64,000 nucleotides of DNA, taken from positions 1,674,001-1,738,000 of the forward strand of contig NZ_AP023179.1 in NCBI RefSeq assembly GCF_013426915.1, given 5' to 3'. Made by a program: the position numbers and the translations under genes. Of this stretch, positions 1 to 8,331 are shown piece by piece. Source of the stretch: Paraburkholderia sp. PGU19 (lineage in GTDB: Bacteria; Pseudomonadota; Gammaproteobacteria; Burkholderiales; Burkholderiaceae). The notes below the pieces were generated by a model. It was not told where the DNA came from. It saw nothing but the letters and a program-made list of their open reading frames with translations, and did no database searches. Each line of letters opens with the position of its first letter. Positions within the stretch are counted from its first letter, which is position 1.

Positions 1-135
1 CGCGGGCGTGGTTGCGCGATCGTCATCGCCAATGACGCACCAGTCGATATCCTCAGGCGCAATGCGGTTCGCAAGCGCCTGTAGCGCGGCTTCGCGCCAC
101 GCCGCATAGCTGTCGTCGATCGAGATGACCCGCAT
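1..135 (-). CDS. UdgX-type uracil-DNA glycosylase family protein, N-terminal fragment
   Basis: Reading leftward from an ATG at 135, the frame gives MRVISIDDSYAAWREAALQA and then a region rich in acidic residues, open to the window edge. This N-terminus resembles the conserved domain (TIGR03915/DUF4130 type) that precedes the glycosylase domain in UdgX-like proteins. Those proteins bind or excise uracil in DNA and are typically encoded next to a radical SAM partner. Here the partner ends at 152, only 16 bases upstream, so the two genes are almost certainly co-transcribed from the LexA-boxed promoter near 1400. Only about 45 codons are visible, so the glycosylase domain itself cannot be checked. 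Confidence 0.72.
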   Translation of the reverse strand, partial: MRVISIDDSYAAWREAALQALANRIAPEDIDWCVIGDDDRATTPA

Positions 136-151
136 GCCTTCGCGTCCAGTG

Positions 152-1363
152 TCAAAGCAGCGACAACTGCGTCGGTGGCGGCGTCAGCGCGTGTCGTAAG
201 CGCTGCGTCGATACGTCGGCGTGTGCAGGGCGATAGTCGGCTGTCACGACGAACGGCCGCGTCTTGTCCATCGAACACCGCAACTGCACGAGATCCTGAT
301 AGCGGATGCGCCGCGAGCGCCGCAGCGCCACCAGACGCTTTGCGTTGCGCATGCCGATGCCCGGCACGCGCGCGATCATGCGTACGTTGGCGCGATTCAG
401 GTCGACGGGAAAACTCTCCCGATGATTCAGCGCCCACGCGAGTTTTGGATCGATATCGAGCGCGAGATTGCCGGGCGTGGCGAACAGTTCGTCGACGCGA
501 AAGCCGTAGCCGCGAAGCAGAAAATCCGCTTGATACAAACGATGCTCGCGCAACAGCGGCGGCGCCTTGGCGGGCAGCGCGGTCGGACTGTCGGGAATCG
601 GGCTGAACGCGGAGTAGTAGACGCGCTTGAGCCGGTACGAGCCGTACAGCGTTTCGGCTGTTTGGAGGATCGTGCTGTCGCTGGTGTCGTCCGCGCCGAC
701 GATCATCTGCGTGCTTTGCCCCGCAGGCGAGAAGCGCGGCGCTTTCGCGTCGCTCTCGGCTTCGTCGCTGGCGAGCCGGATCGAGCCCATCGCGAGGCGG
801 ATCGTGCGCGCGCTTTTCTCGGGCGCGAGCCGTTCCAGGCTGATTTCGGTCGGCAGTTCGATATTGACGCTCAGGCGATCCGCGTAACGGCCCGCTTGCG
901 CGATCAGTTCCGGATCGGCATCGGAAATGGTTTTCAGATGGATATAGCCGCGAAATAGATGTTCTTCGCGCAACGACTGCGCGACGCGCACCAGTTGTTC
1001 CATCGTATAGTTCGACGAGCGGATCACGCCGGAACTGAGAAACAGACCGTCGATGTAATTGCGTCGATAAAAGTCGAGCGTGAGGCTCACGACTTCCTCG
1101 GGCGTGAAACGCGCGCGCGGCACGTTGCTCGTGCGCCGGTTCACGCAATACTGACAGTCGTACAGACAGAAGTTGGTCAGCAGGATTTTCAGCAGGGACA
1201 CGCAGCGGCCGTCAGGTGTGAAGCTGTGGCAGATGCCCGCGCCCGTGCTCGCGCCGAGACCGTCCGCGCCGCGCGAACTGCGCTGTGGCGCGCCGCTGCT
1301 CGCACACGACGCGTCGTACTTGGCGGCGTCGGCGACTATTTCGAGCTTTTTGAGCAGTTCCAT
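152..1363 (-). CDS. Putative DNA modification/repair radical SAM protein
   Basis: About 403 residues. The cluster-binding motif Cx3CxxC is visible as CLYDCQYC near residue 75, which would ligate the 4Fe-4S cluster that activates S-adenosylmethionine. The C-terminus carries a helix-hairpin-helix-like stretch (VPGIGMRNAKRLVALRR), usual for nonspecific DNA contact. This is the family linked to uracil-DNA glycosylase-like genes (TIGR03916 type), and the gene just downstream fits that partner. I start at the ATG giving MELLKKLEIVADAAKYDASC, because this is the conserved N-terminus. An upstream start would place codons across the promoter and LexA box. The substrate of these enzymes is not established, so a repair role is inferred from partner and SOS control. 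Confidence 0.88.
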   Translation of the reverse strand: MELLKKLEIVADAAKYDASCASSGAPQRSSRGADGLGASTGAGICHSFTPDGRCVSLLKILLTNFCLYDCQYCVNRRTSNVPRARFTPEEVVSLTLDFYRRNYIDGLFLSSGVIRSSNYTMEQLVRVAQSLREEHLFRGYIHLKTISDADPELIAQAGRYADRLSVNIELPTEISLERLAPEKSARTIRLAMGSIRLASDEAESDAKAPRFSPAGQSTQMIVGADDTSDSTILQTAETLYGSYRLKRVYYSAFSPIPDSPTALPAKAPPLLREHRLYQADFLLRGYGFRVDELFATPGNLALDIDPKLAWALNHRESFPVDLNRANVRMIARVPGIGMRNAKRLVALRRSRRIRYQDLVQLRCSMDKTRPFVVTADYRPAHADVSTQRLRHALTPPPTQLSLL

Positions 1364-1375
1364 GGCAGACGGCGA

Positions 1376-1395
1376 TACTGTATATATGTACAGTA
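1376..1395. promoter_or_regulatory. LexA (SOS) box
   Basis: The sequence tactgtatatatgtacagta matches the CTG-N10-CAG LexA consensus exactly and is almost fully palindromic. It ends 12 bases upstream of the radical SAM start codon and overlaps the last base of the proposed -10 element, an ideal position for repression. Confidence 0.9.
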
Positions 1396-1422
1396 TTCTA
1401 CGCCGTCGCGTGTCGTCCACAA
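1395..1422 (-). promoter_or_regulatory. Sigma70-like promoter of the radical SAM-UdgX operon
   Basis: On the minus strand TTGTGG (1417-1422) and TAGAAT (1395-1400) are separated by 16 bases. The start point would fall inside the LexA box, consistent with SOS repression. The -35 is a weak match, so the assignment rests mainly on position. Confidence 0.55.
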
Positions 1423-1620
1423 GGCACGTATCGACGCAAACGCGGCGGCTGTCCCGGATTTGTCCTATTTTTCAGTGGATAAGCGGAACAACGGCGACGT
1501 CTGCCTTCACACAACTTCACAGCTCGCCGGCGGCGCAGTGCCATCATTGCTGCCCCCGAGCCGAATCGACGTATCGACGGTTCGAAGCCTCAGTTTTGTC
1601 GCGGTGAAGGACATGATCGA

Positions 1621-3163
1621 ATGACATCCCAGCCAGATATCGACCAGCGGTACGCGGCAGCCGAGCAAGCCTTCTTCGCGGGCGACCACGACGCGGCGCG
1701 CGCGCATCTGGACGCCGTCCTGCAAGCGCGGCCCGAGCACGCCGCTGCGCTCCATCTGCGCGGCCTCGTTGCGCTCGAAGCGAAAGAGCCGGGCGGCGCG
1801 GCGCACTGGATCGAGCAGGCGCTGCGCGTGCGGCCCGATGCCATTTTCTACAACAGCTTGAGCGTCGTGCAGATTCGGTCGGGCGCGCTCGCCGAGGGCG
1901 CGGCGAGCGCGCAACGCGGCCTCGATCTCGCGCGCAGCGAGCCGTCCATGTCGATCGATACATCGATTCTCGCCTTCAATCTGGGCGTCGCGCTGCAACT
2001 GAACGACGACATCGAAGCGGCAGAGCACGCGTATCGCAGCGTGATCGCGGCGAACCCGGCGCACTCCGGCGCGCACAACAACCTCGGGCTCGTGCTGAAC
2101 GCGCTCGGCGACGTCGAAGCGGCCATCGTGCATCACCGGGCGCGCGTATGAACTCGATCCGTCCAATCTCGAAGCGCGCAGCAATATCGGCCATATGATG
2201 CTCGCGGCCGGGCGATACGAAGAAGCGTGGCCGCATTTCGAATACCGCTGGGCGGCGCTCGGCAACAATCGCGGCGAGCGCGGTGCGCGGCCGGCTGAAT
2301 GGCCCGTGCCGCAGTGGCTGGGTGAAACTTCGCCGAAACGGGACGCGCGGCTGTTCATCGTGTACGAGCAGGGACTCGGCGATGCGTTGCAGTTCAGCCG
2401 TTTCTTCCCGCTCGCGCTCGACCATTTCGCGACGATCGGCTTCAACTGCCCGAAGCCGCTGCGGCGGCTCTTCGAGGATTCGTTTGGCGAGCGTTATCCG
2501 CAGTTGCGACTGCTGGACGATGTGCCCTCCGACTGGAGCGAATGGGACTGTTATTCGCCGATGCTCTCCCTGCCGATGGCGCTCGAAATCGGCCTGCAAA
2601 ATCTCGATTCGGCGCCGTCGCGCTATCTGCGCGCCGATCCGCAGCGCGCCGCATATTGGCGCGCGCGTCTCGCGGCTGTCGCGCCGCAACGCGTGCCACG
2701 CATCGGCATCGTGTGGGCGGGCGGCAGGATCAACGCGCATATGGACAGGATGCGCAGCATCGCGCCCGCACAGATCGAGCGTCTGCTCGCGTGGCCGCTC
2801 GCGCAGTGGATCAGCTTGCAGAAAGCGGACGATGCGTCGAAGGAACTCGCTGCCGCCCAGCGTCCGAACCTGACCGACTGGATGACCGAGATCACGGATT
2901 TCGCCGACACGGCGGCGCTCGTCGAGCCACTCGATCTGGTGATCGCCGTCGATACGTCGGTTGCGCATCTCGCTGCGGCGATGGGTAAGCGCGTGTGGCT
3001 GCTCAATCGCTACGCGGGATGCTGGCGGTGGCTGCGCGAGCGCACGGATAGCCCGTGGTATCCGGGCATGCGGATCTTCAATCAGTCGGAGCGCGGCAAC
3101 TGGGTCGACGCGCTGTCGAATTTGATCGCAGCGCTGGAAGCGGAATTTCCGGCGCGCGCATAA
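1621..3163 (+). pseudogene. TPR-repeat glycosyltransferase-like protein, interrupted by a +1 frameshift
   Basis: Two adjacent frames form one protein. The first (1621-2151) carries tandem tetratricopeptide helices such as AAALHLRGLVALEAKEPGGA and NLGVALQLNDDIEAAEHAYR. The second (readable from about 2147) continues as YELDPSNLEARSNIGHMM into a GT9-like C-terminal domain ending in PLDLVIAVDTSVAHLAAAMG. At 2137-2146 the bases cggGcgcgcg contain one extra G: removing it gives HHRRAYELDPSN, an uninterrupted TPR. The repaired product is about 513 residues. Proteins of this layout are thought to glycosylate proteins or surface polymers. The break is one base in a G run, so sequencing error is as likely as real decay. 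A GAAGGA ribosome site lies upstream of 1621. Confidence 0.8.
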
Positions 3164-3180
3164 AAGGCAACACGCAAAGC

Positions 3181-3213
3181 AAAACGCGGCGCATACAATG
3201 CGCCGCGTTTTTT
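3181..3213. terminator. Bidirectional intrinsic terminator
   Basis: A 14-bp perfect stem (aaaacgcggcgcat / atgcgccgcgtttt) with a 3-base loop and T tract, between the convergent TPR-glycosyltransferase and permease genes. Confidence 0.92.
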
Positions 3214-3227
3214 CGAACGCTATCCGT

Positions 3228-4568
3228 TCAGATCGCCACTTCAGGCGGCGCCTGGCGGAACAGGCGCGTGATCCAGCACAGATACGCGATACCCAGCACG
3301 AACCACACCGCGCCGAGCACGAGCGCCGTCTTTTCGAGGCTCGCGAGCAGCCAGATATCGGCCACTGCGCCGATCAGCGGAAACACCAGCCCGCCGAGCA
3401 GGCCGATCTTGCGGTCGCCATGATTACCCGACAGATACACGCGAATCACGCACAGGTTGACGGCAGTGAACGCGAGGAACGCGCCGAAGTTGATGAACGA
3501 CGTCGACGTGGCCACATCGAGCTTCAGCGCGATCAGCCCGACGATGCCCGCAATCGCGATATTGATCGCCGGCGTCTTGAAGCGCGGATGGATGTAGCCG
3601 AAAAAGCGCTTCGGCAGAATTTCATCGCGGCCCATCGCGTACAGCAAGCGGCCGACGCTCGCCTGCGCCGAGATGCCCGACGCGAACTGCGCGAGGATCA
3701 GACCCGCGAGAAACACGGTCACGAAAATATCGCCGCCGATCATTTTCGCGACCTCGAACGCGGCCGAGTCCGTGTCCTTGAACTCGACACCGGGGTGCGC
3801 CAGCTGCATCGTGTACGCGGCGATCACGAAGATCGCGCCGCCGATCAGCGCAATCAGCAGGATCGCGCGCGGCATGTTCTTCTTGGGATCGATGGTTTCT
3901 TCCGTCAGCGTCGACACGGCATCGAAGCCGAGATACGAATACGCGGCAATCGCGGCGCCCGCCATCGTCGCGCCGAGCGGCACATGCGGCTTGAAGAACG
4001 GCTCGGCCATCGCGATGCCGCCAGGACCCGCTGCCGCCGACGCATAGTGCCAGCACAGCGCGACGAACATCGCGACGATCGCCAGTTGCACGACCATCAG
4101 CACGATGTTGAAGCGCGCCGCGAGTTCGATCCCGACGATGTTCAGGCCGCTAGTCAGCACGATGAACGCGACGATCCAGATCCACGACGGCACATGCGGA
4201 AACGCCGCGTTCAGATACGCAGCGCCGATCAGCCAGATCACCATCGGCAGGAAGAAATAGTCGAGCAGCGTCGCCCAGCCGATCAGGAAGCCCAGGTGCG
4301 CGTTGAAGGTTTTGCGCGTGTACGTGTACGCCGAGCCGGCGACGGGGAAAAGCCGCGCGAGCTTGCCATAGCTGAGCGCCGTAAAGGCGATCGCGATCAG
4401 CGCGAGCAGATAGGCGAGGGCGGCTGTGTCATCGCTGGCTTTGGCGAGCACGCCGTAGGTGCCGTAGACGATCAGCGGCGCCATGTAGGCGAGACCGAAC
4501 AGCAGCACGGACGGCAAGCCGAGCGTGCGCTTCAGGTGCGACGGTTCATGGGATGACGACGCTTGCAT
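3228..4568 (-). CDS. APC-family amino acid/polyamine permease
   Basis: 446 residues with about twelve hydrophobic segments. The N-terminal stretch LGLPSVLLFGLAYMAPLIVYG has the glycine-rich first membrane helix typical of the amino acid-polyamine-organocation superfamily. It presumably imports an amino acid or amine across the inner membrane by cation coupling. A good AGGAGA site precedes the ATG at 4568. It lies 157 bases downstream of the nitrilase-family gene on the same strand, and the pair probably form one operon: import followed by amide or nitrile hydrolysis. A link to putrescine or a carbamoylated amine is possible but cannot be read from sequence. Confidence 0.88.
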   Translation of the reverse strand: MQASSSHEPSHLKRTLGLPSVLLFGLAYMAPLIVYGTYGVLAKASDDTAALAYLLALIAIAFTALSYGKLARLFPVAGSAYTYTRKTFNAHLGFLIGWATLLDYFFLPMVIWLIGAAYLNAAFPHVPSWIWIVAFIVLTSGLNIVGIELAARFNIVLMVVQLAIVAMFVALCWHYASAAAGPGGIAMAEPFFKPHVPLGATMAGAAIAAYSYLGFDAVSTLTEETIDPKKNMPRAILLIALIGGAIFVIAAYTMQLAHPGVEFKDTDSAAFEVAKMIGGDIFVTVFLAGLILAQFASGISAQASVGRLLYAMGRDEILPKRFFGYIHPRFKTPAINIAIAGIVGLIALKLDVATSTSFINFGAFLAFTAVNLCVIRVYLSGNHGDRKIGLLGGLVFPLIGAVADIWLLASLEKTALVLGAVWFVLGIAYLCWITRLFRQAPPEVAI

Positions 4569-4725
4569 GATTTCTCCTAAAGCCAGGCCGAGAGCGATGG
4601 CCGATATGGATGTCTTCTGGATGCCTTATGGTGCCTATGGCTGGCATTTCGACGGGCGTGGGCGCACCCGCGCAGGGCGCGCTCGGCCCCGTGCGGTGCA
4701 TCCCGGACAGACTGCTGGAAAGCGT

Positions 4726-5571
4726 TTAGTCGGTGCGGCGGCGGCGCGCTTCGACCATCAGCGCGCGATGACCATTCGACTGTTCGACGGGCACGAGGCC
4801 GAGCGGCACGCGTGCGTCGTGCAGATAGTTGTAGTGCTCGCGGCTCGCTTCGAGCCGGTTGAAGTCAATGGTCGCCTTCGTCACCGTTTCTTCGCCGCCC
4901 AGTTCGAGCACCGTCTCGCCGAACGGATCGATCAGCGCGGAGAGGCCGGGGAAGGTCAGGTTGTCGTCGCCTGAACCGCAGCGGTTCACCATCAGCGCGA
5001 ACATCTGGTTTTCCATTGCGCGTGCCGTGATCGCGCGTCGATGCACGGGGCCGAACGGGTCCATGTTGCCGTTGGTGACGATCAGCAGATCGGCGTCGAG
5101 CGCGGCGATGGCGCGCGCCGATTCGGGGAATTCGATGTCGTAGCAGATCAGCAGGCCCACGGTGAGGCCGTTCCACATGCAGGTTTCGAAGCGGTCGCCA
5201 GGCGTGAACACGCCCACATCCGATGCCCACAGATGCGTCTTGCGATAGCGCAGCGCGATGTCGCCGCGTTCGTCGACGAGCACCGTCGTGTTGTAGAACT
5301 GGTTGCCGTCGCGTTCGGCGAGGCCCACTGCAACGGCGACGCCCTTTTGCCGGGCGGCGTCGCGCACGGTGGTCAACGCGGGGCCATCGAGCGTCTGCGC
5401 GACGTCGGCGATGTTCTCGCGCGTCGGAAAGCCCGATAGCGTGGTTTCGGGGAACACGATCAGTTTCGTGCCGCCCGTTACGTCGGCATGTCCGATCGTC
5501 TCGATGACCTTGCGCGTGTTGTGCGCGACGTCGCTGTCGATCAGCGCGAGTTGCGCCAGTTCAACCTGCAT
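4726..5571 (-). CDS. Carbon-nitrogen hydrolase (nitrilase superfamily)
   Basis: 281 residues. The catalytic triad of the superfamily is visible: Glu in VFPETTLSGFP (about residue 42), Lys in YRKTHLW (about 113) and Cys in GLLICYDIEFPE (about 147). These enzymes hydrolyse non-peptide C-N bonds in amides, carbamoyl compounds or nitriles. A strong GGAGG site precedes the ATG. The gene is first in an apparent operon with the downstream permease and is divergent from a LuxR-type regulator, so it is likely induced by the transported substrate. The substrate itself is unknown. Confidence 0.9.
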   Translation of the reverse strand: MQVELAQLALIDSDVAHNTRKVIETIGHADVTGGTKLIVFPETTLSGFPTRENIADVAQTLDGPALTTVRDAARQKGVAVAVGLAERDGNQFYNTTVLVDERGDIALRYRKTHLWASDVGVFTPGDRFETCMWNGLTVGLLICYDIEFPESARAIAALDADLLIVTNGNMDPFGPVHRRAITARAMENQMFALMVNRCGSGDDNLTFPGLSALIDPFGETVLELGGEETVTKATIDFNRLEASREHYNYLHDARVPLGLVPVEQSNGHRALMVEARRRRTD

Positions 5572-5730
5572 GGTGTTGCCTCCTTCCAGATGCCTTTCAG
5601 CGGTGCGCGGTGTGCGTTGCGCATCCGTATTGCCTGCGATTCTTGTGCCGCGCGGAACAGTGCGTACGTCGCCCGCTCCTCGTATTGAGGCGGATTATCA
5701 GGGTATTATTTTTGTCCTGAAATTACCCAC

Positions 5731-5743
5731 GAGGGTTACCCTC
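5731..5743. promoter_or_regulatory. Perfect palindrome in the nitrilase/LuxR divergent region
   Basis: gagggttaccctc is a perfect dyad with a one-base centre, lying 14 bases upstream of the LuxR-type gene. The region 5572-5756 must hold both divergent promoters. The palindrome is a plausible operator for autoregulation, but no consensus is known to me. Confidence 0.45.
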
Positions 5744-5756
5744 ACCGGAGGACACG

Positions 5757-6575
5757 ATGGACTTCGAATGGCGAGATCTCGCTTTTCATCGGGAGATCGG
5801 CTCGGCCATCGACGCCCTCGATGGTCCGCATTTCTGGGCGCGCCTGACGCGTGTGCTCGAAAGGCATGTCGGTTTCGACAGCTGGGTCGCGTTGCGCTTC
5901 AAGCGCGATGCCGCGCCGCTCGTGCTCGCCGAGCAGGCCATGCCAGACGGCAAGATCGACCTGATGTTCCAGGATTATCTGGCCGCGCTCTATCAGCTCG
6001 ATCCGTTCTATCTCGCCGCGTTCGAAACGCAGGCGTCGGGCTTCTATACGCTCGCCGACGTCGCGCCCGACAACTTCCGGATGACCGAGTACTACCAGCG
6101 TTACTTCAAGAAGAACATCGTCGGCGACGAGGTGCATTTCAATGTCGTGATCGATCGCGATCATACGATGGGCTTTTCGCTCGGCAAGACGAGCCGCTAC
6201 GACGAGCGCGAGATCGCGTTGTTCACGCTGTATTCGCCGTGGGTGCTCGCGTTGATGCAGCAGCGCTTGCGTTTCGAGAAATTCGTTGGGGAGGAAGAGC
6301 CGCGCGCAGCCGGAAACGATGATGCCGATCTGCATGCGCGCTTCGGCATGCTGACGGGCAAGAACGGGCGCGGCGCGTTGACAGCGCGCGAGATCGAAGT
6401 GGCGATGCTGTCGCTGAGCGGGTTTTCGTCGCGCGCAATCGCGGAGAAGCTGTCGATCTCGTTCGAAACGGTTCGCGCGCACAAGAAGCATATCTATGCA
6501 AAGCTCGGCGTCGGATCGCAGTCCGAACTGTTCGCGATGTTTTATGAGCCGGGGAGAACGGTCGAGCCGGAGTGA
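5757..6575 (+). CDS. LuxR-family transcriptional regulator
   Basis: 272 residues. The C-terminal LuxR helix-turn-helix is clear from about residue 206 (LTAREIEVAMLSLSGFSSRA, then IAEKLSISFETVRAHKKHIY). The N-terminal 190 residues form a GAF-like sensor region (ERHVGFDSWVALRF...). They lack the W-Y-D-P-W pattern expected of acyl-homoserine lactone receptors, so quorum sensing is unlikely. A ggagga ribosome site sits just before the ATG. It is divergent from the nitrilase-permease operon and is its probable regulator. Confidence 0.87.
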   Translation: MDFEWRDLAFHREIGSAIDALDGPHFWARLTRVLERHVGFDSWVALRFKRDAAPLVLAEQAMPDGKIDLMFQDYLAALYQLDPFYLAAFETQASGFYTLADVAPDNFRMTEYYQRYFKKNIVGDEVHFNVVIDRDHTMGFSLGKTSRYDEREIALFTLYSPWVLALMQQRLRFEKFVGEEEPRAAGNDDADLHARFGMLTGKNGRGALTAREIEVAMLSLSGFSSRAIAEKLSISFETVRAHKKHIYAKLGVGSQSELFAMFYEPGRTVEPE

Positions 6576-6582
6576 GGTTTGG

Positions 6583-6618
6583 CGCGCTGCTTCGATTGCT
6601 TGTGATCGAAGCAGCGCG
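6583..6618 (+). terminator. Strong hairpin after the LuxR-type gene
   Basis: A 14-bp stem (cgcgctgcttcgat / atcgaagcagcgcg) with an 8-base loop begins seven bases after the stop codon. No T tract follows, so it may block exonucleases or assist Rho rather than act as a classical intrinsic terminator. Confidence 0.6.
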
Positions 6619-6682
6619 CGGCGCAGGGTGCTAGCACGGCGAGCGGGCGTCGAGTTCGTGGCCTGGTGATGGCTTAAGCGGC

Positions 6683-7351
6683 TTAATAGCGGTCGAGCCG
6701 GTTGCCCGCAACACGCACGCGATCGCCGGGATGCAGGTCGCCGGGCGAGCCGACATCGAATGCGCGCACCGAGCCGTCGTTCAGTTGCACCGAAATCCGA
6801 TAGCCGCCCGGCGACGACGCGCCCGCCTGCTGACCCAACTGGTTGCCCGCGACGGCGCCGCCCAGCACGCCGATCGCAGTCGCCGCGTCGCGTCCATGGC
6901 CGCGCCCGAACTGGTTGCCGATCACGCCGCCGACAACCGCACCGATCACGGTGCCTGCAACTCCGCCCGCCGTCACGGCGCCTGGATTCGCAAGCGGCTG
7001 GATCGACGAAACTACGCCGTATTGCTCGCCATATCCATAGCCCTGCTGCGGCTGCTGATAAGCCTGGTTGTCTTGCTCATCGGGCTGATCGTAGCCGGGT
7101 TGTTGATACTGCGGCTGCTGCGCATACGGCTGCTGATAAGGCTGTTGATACTGCGGCTGCTGCGCGTAGCCGGGCTGCGCATAGACGGGTTGCGCCGGTT
7201 GTGCGTAGGCCGGTTGCGTGGCGTAGGTCGAGCCATAGCTCGCGCCGTACGGCGAATTGCCAGGGACAACGCAGCCTGCGAGCGGCAGCGTAACGCAGAG
7301 CGCGATCAACGTCGTTCGAACGAGAGGGCGAGCAAAACGGGTGTGGGTCAT
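6683..7351 (-). CDS. Glycine-zipper outer-membrane lipoprotein
   Basis: 222 residues from the ATG giving MTHTRFARPLVRTTLIALCV. A lipoprotein signal ends in LAGC (about residue 27). A low-complexity stretch of repeated Y-A-Q-P and Q-P-Q-Y units follows (about 40-100). Next comes a glycine zipper 2TM domain (GTVIGAVVGGVIGNQFGRGH, then GVLGGAVAGNQLG), the Rickettsia 17-kDa/SlyB type. Such proteins sit in the outer membrane and are often envelope-stress regulated. A GTG eight codons upstream is an alternative start. The Q/P/Y repeats look variable and are likely slippage-prone. Confidence 0.85.
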   Translation of the reverse strand: MTHTRFARPLVRTTLIALCVTLPLAGCVVPGNSPYGASYGSTYATQPAYAQPAQPVYAQPGYAQQPQYQQPYQQPYAQQPQYQQPGYDQPDEQDNQAYQQPQQGYGYGEQYGVVSSIQPLANPGAVTAGGVAGTVIGAVVGGVIGNQFGRGHGRDAATAIGVLGGAVAGNQLGQQAGASSPGGYRISVQLNDGSVRAFDVGSPGDLHPGDRVRVAGNRLDRY

Positions 7352-7533
7352 GTTACGTGATTGTCGTGATGCCACGAGGTGTGGACCGCGACGAGTATAG
7401 GGAAACGCGCATCGCTAGTGATGCGCGCGCCGCGTAACAGTGTGTAAATTGCGCGTCCGATAAAAACGCCTGGTGAAACAGTGACGCGCGGGCGGGAACC
7501 GGGTGGGAAAAACGATTGAGAGAAGCGAGGAAG

Positions 7534-7698
7534 TCAGAAGCGAAAACCGGTACCGATGCCACAATTGCCGCCAACTCCGCCGCTGCCCCCGCCGATGTTG
7601 CAAAACACGCCGCAGCCAGACAGCGCGAGCGACAGTGCGATGCCTGTTACAAGCACCCTGACGAACGAGACGACGCGGCGGCGATTTGCGCCCGGCAT
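7534..7698 (-). CDS. Small putative lipoprotein
   Basis: 54 residues from the ATG at 7698. Arginine-rich start, a hydrophobic helix (VRVLVTGIALSLALSGC) with an LSGC lipobox, then a glycine-rich tail (GGGSGGVGGNCGIGTGFRF). The signal peptide and lipobox are the main support. No clear ribosome site precedes the ATG, so the start is uncertain. Function unknown. It lies in the gap between the glycine-zipper lipoprotein and DUF1992. Confidence 0.5.
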   Translation of the reverse strand: MPGANRRRVVSFVRVLVTGIALSLALSGCGVFCNIGGGSGGVGGNCGIGTGFRF

Positions 7699-7929
7699 CC
7701 GCGAACTGCGTGTGGCGGCACCCTTCGGGCAAATTGAGACGATGGCGGGAGTGAAAATTCGATGGGACATGACGGAGCCGGAAGCGCTGAAAAACCGACA
7801 ACCATATCTGAGCCTGGAATGCCAGCCCATACGACTAATCCTAAACCTGGGTGTGTCCTCTAGGCGTCAGACAAATCCATTTCGCAGCGTCCTGATAAAA
7901 TGCCGGAGCCGCAACGTAGTGGACTGCAA

Positions 7930-8331
7930 ATGAAATTGCTTGATGCACTTGTCGAACAACGGATTGCCGCCGCGGCTGCGCGCGGCGAGTTCGATGATTT
8001 GCCGGGAACCGGCGCGCCGCAGGTTCTCGATGACGACGCCCTGGTGCCCGAGGAAGTTCGAGTAGCGAACCGCATTCTGAAGAATGCGGGCTTCGTACCG
8101 CCCGCCGTCGAACAATTACGGGCGCTGCGCGACCTGCAGAACGAGCTGGATGCCGTCAGCGACCGTAGCAGCCGCTGCCGCCTGCAAGCGAAGATGCTGG
8201 CCCTCGATATGGCACTGGAATCGCTGCGCGGCGGGCCGCTCGTGATGCCGCGCGAGTACTGCCGCCGGATCGCGGAGCGCCTGTACGAGCGCGTCGCGGA
8301 CGAGCCGGCCGCCGATGCGGGGCCGGCGTGA
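7930..8331 (+). CDS. DUF1992 (DnaJ-like C-terminal family) protein
   Basis: 133 residues from MKLLDALVEQRIAAAAARGE. The signature FDDLPGTGAPQVLDDDALVPEE followed by VANRILKNAGFVPP defines DUF1992, a small helical family sometimes labelled DnaJ homologue. An ATG ten codons upstream (7900) overlaps a TAAAAT element that could be the -10 of this gene, so I prefer the later ATG. The 3' end overlaps the start proposed for tadA by 17 bases, suggesting translational coupling. Biochemical role unknown. Confidence 0.85.
   Translation: MKLLDALVEQRIAAAAARGEFDDLPGTGAPQVLDDDALVPEEVRVANRILKNAGFVPPAVEQLRALRDLQNELDAVSDRSSRCRLQAKMLALDMALESLRGGPLVMPREYCRRIAERLYERVADEPAADAGPA

Noticed and set aside
3198..4556. 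Long plus-strand open frame opposite the APC permease
   Set aside because: Arg/Asp/His-rich composition with no family resemblance; a GC-bias shadow of a gene with clear membrane helices.
5757..6575. Quorum-sensing receptor (LuxR/LuxI system)
   Set aside because: No luxI-like synthase nearby, and the sensor region lacks the acyl-homoserine lactone-binding pattern.
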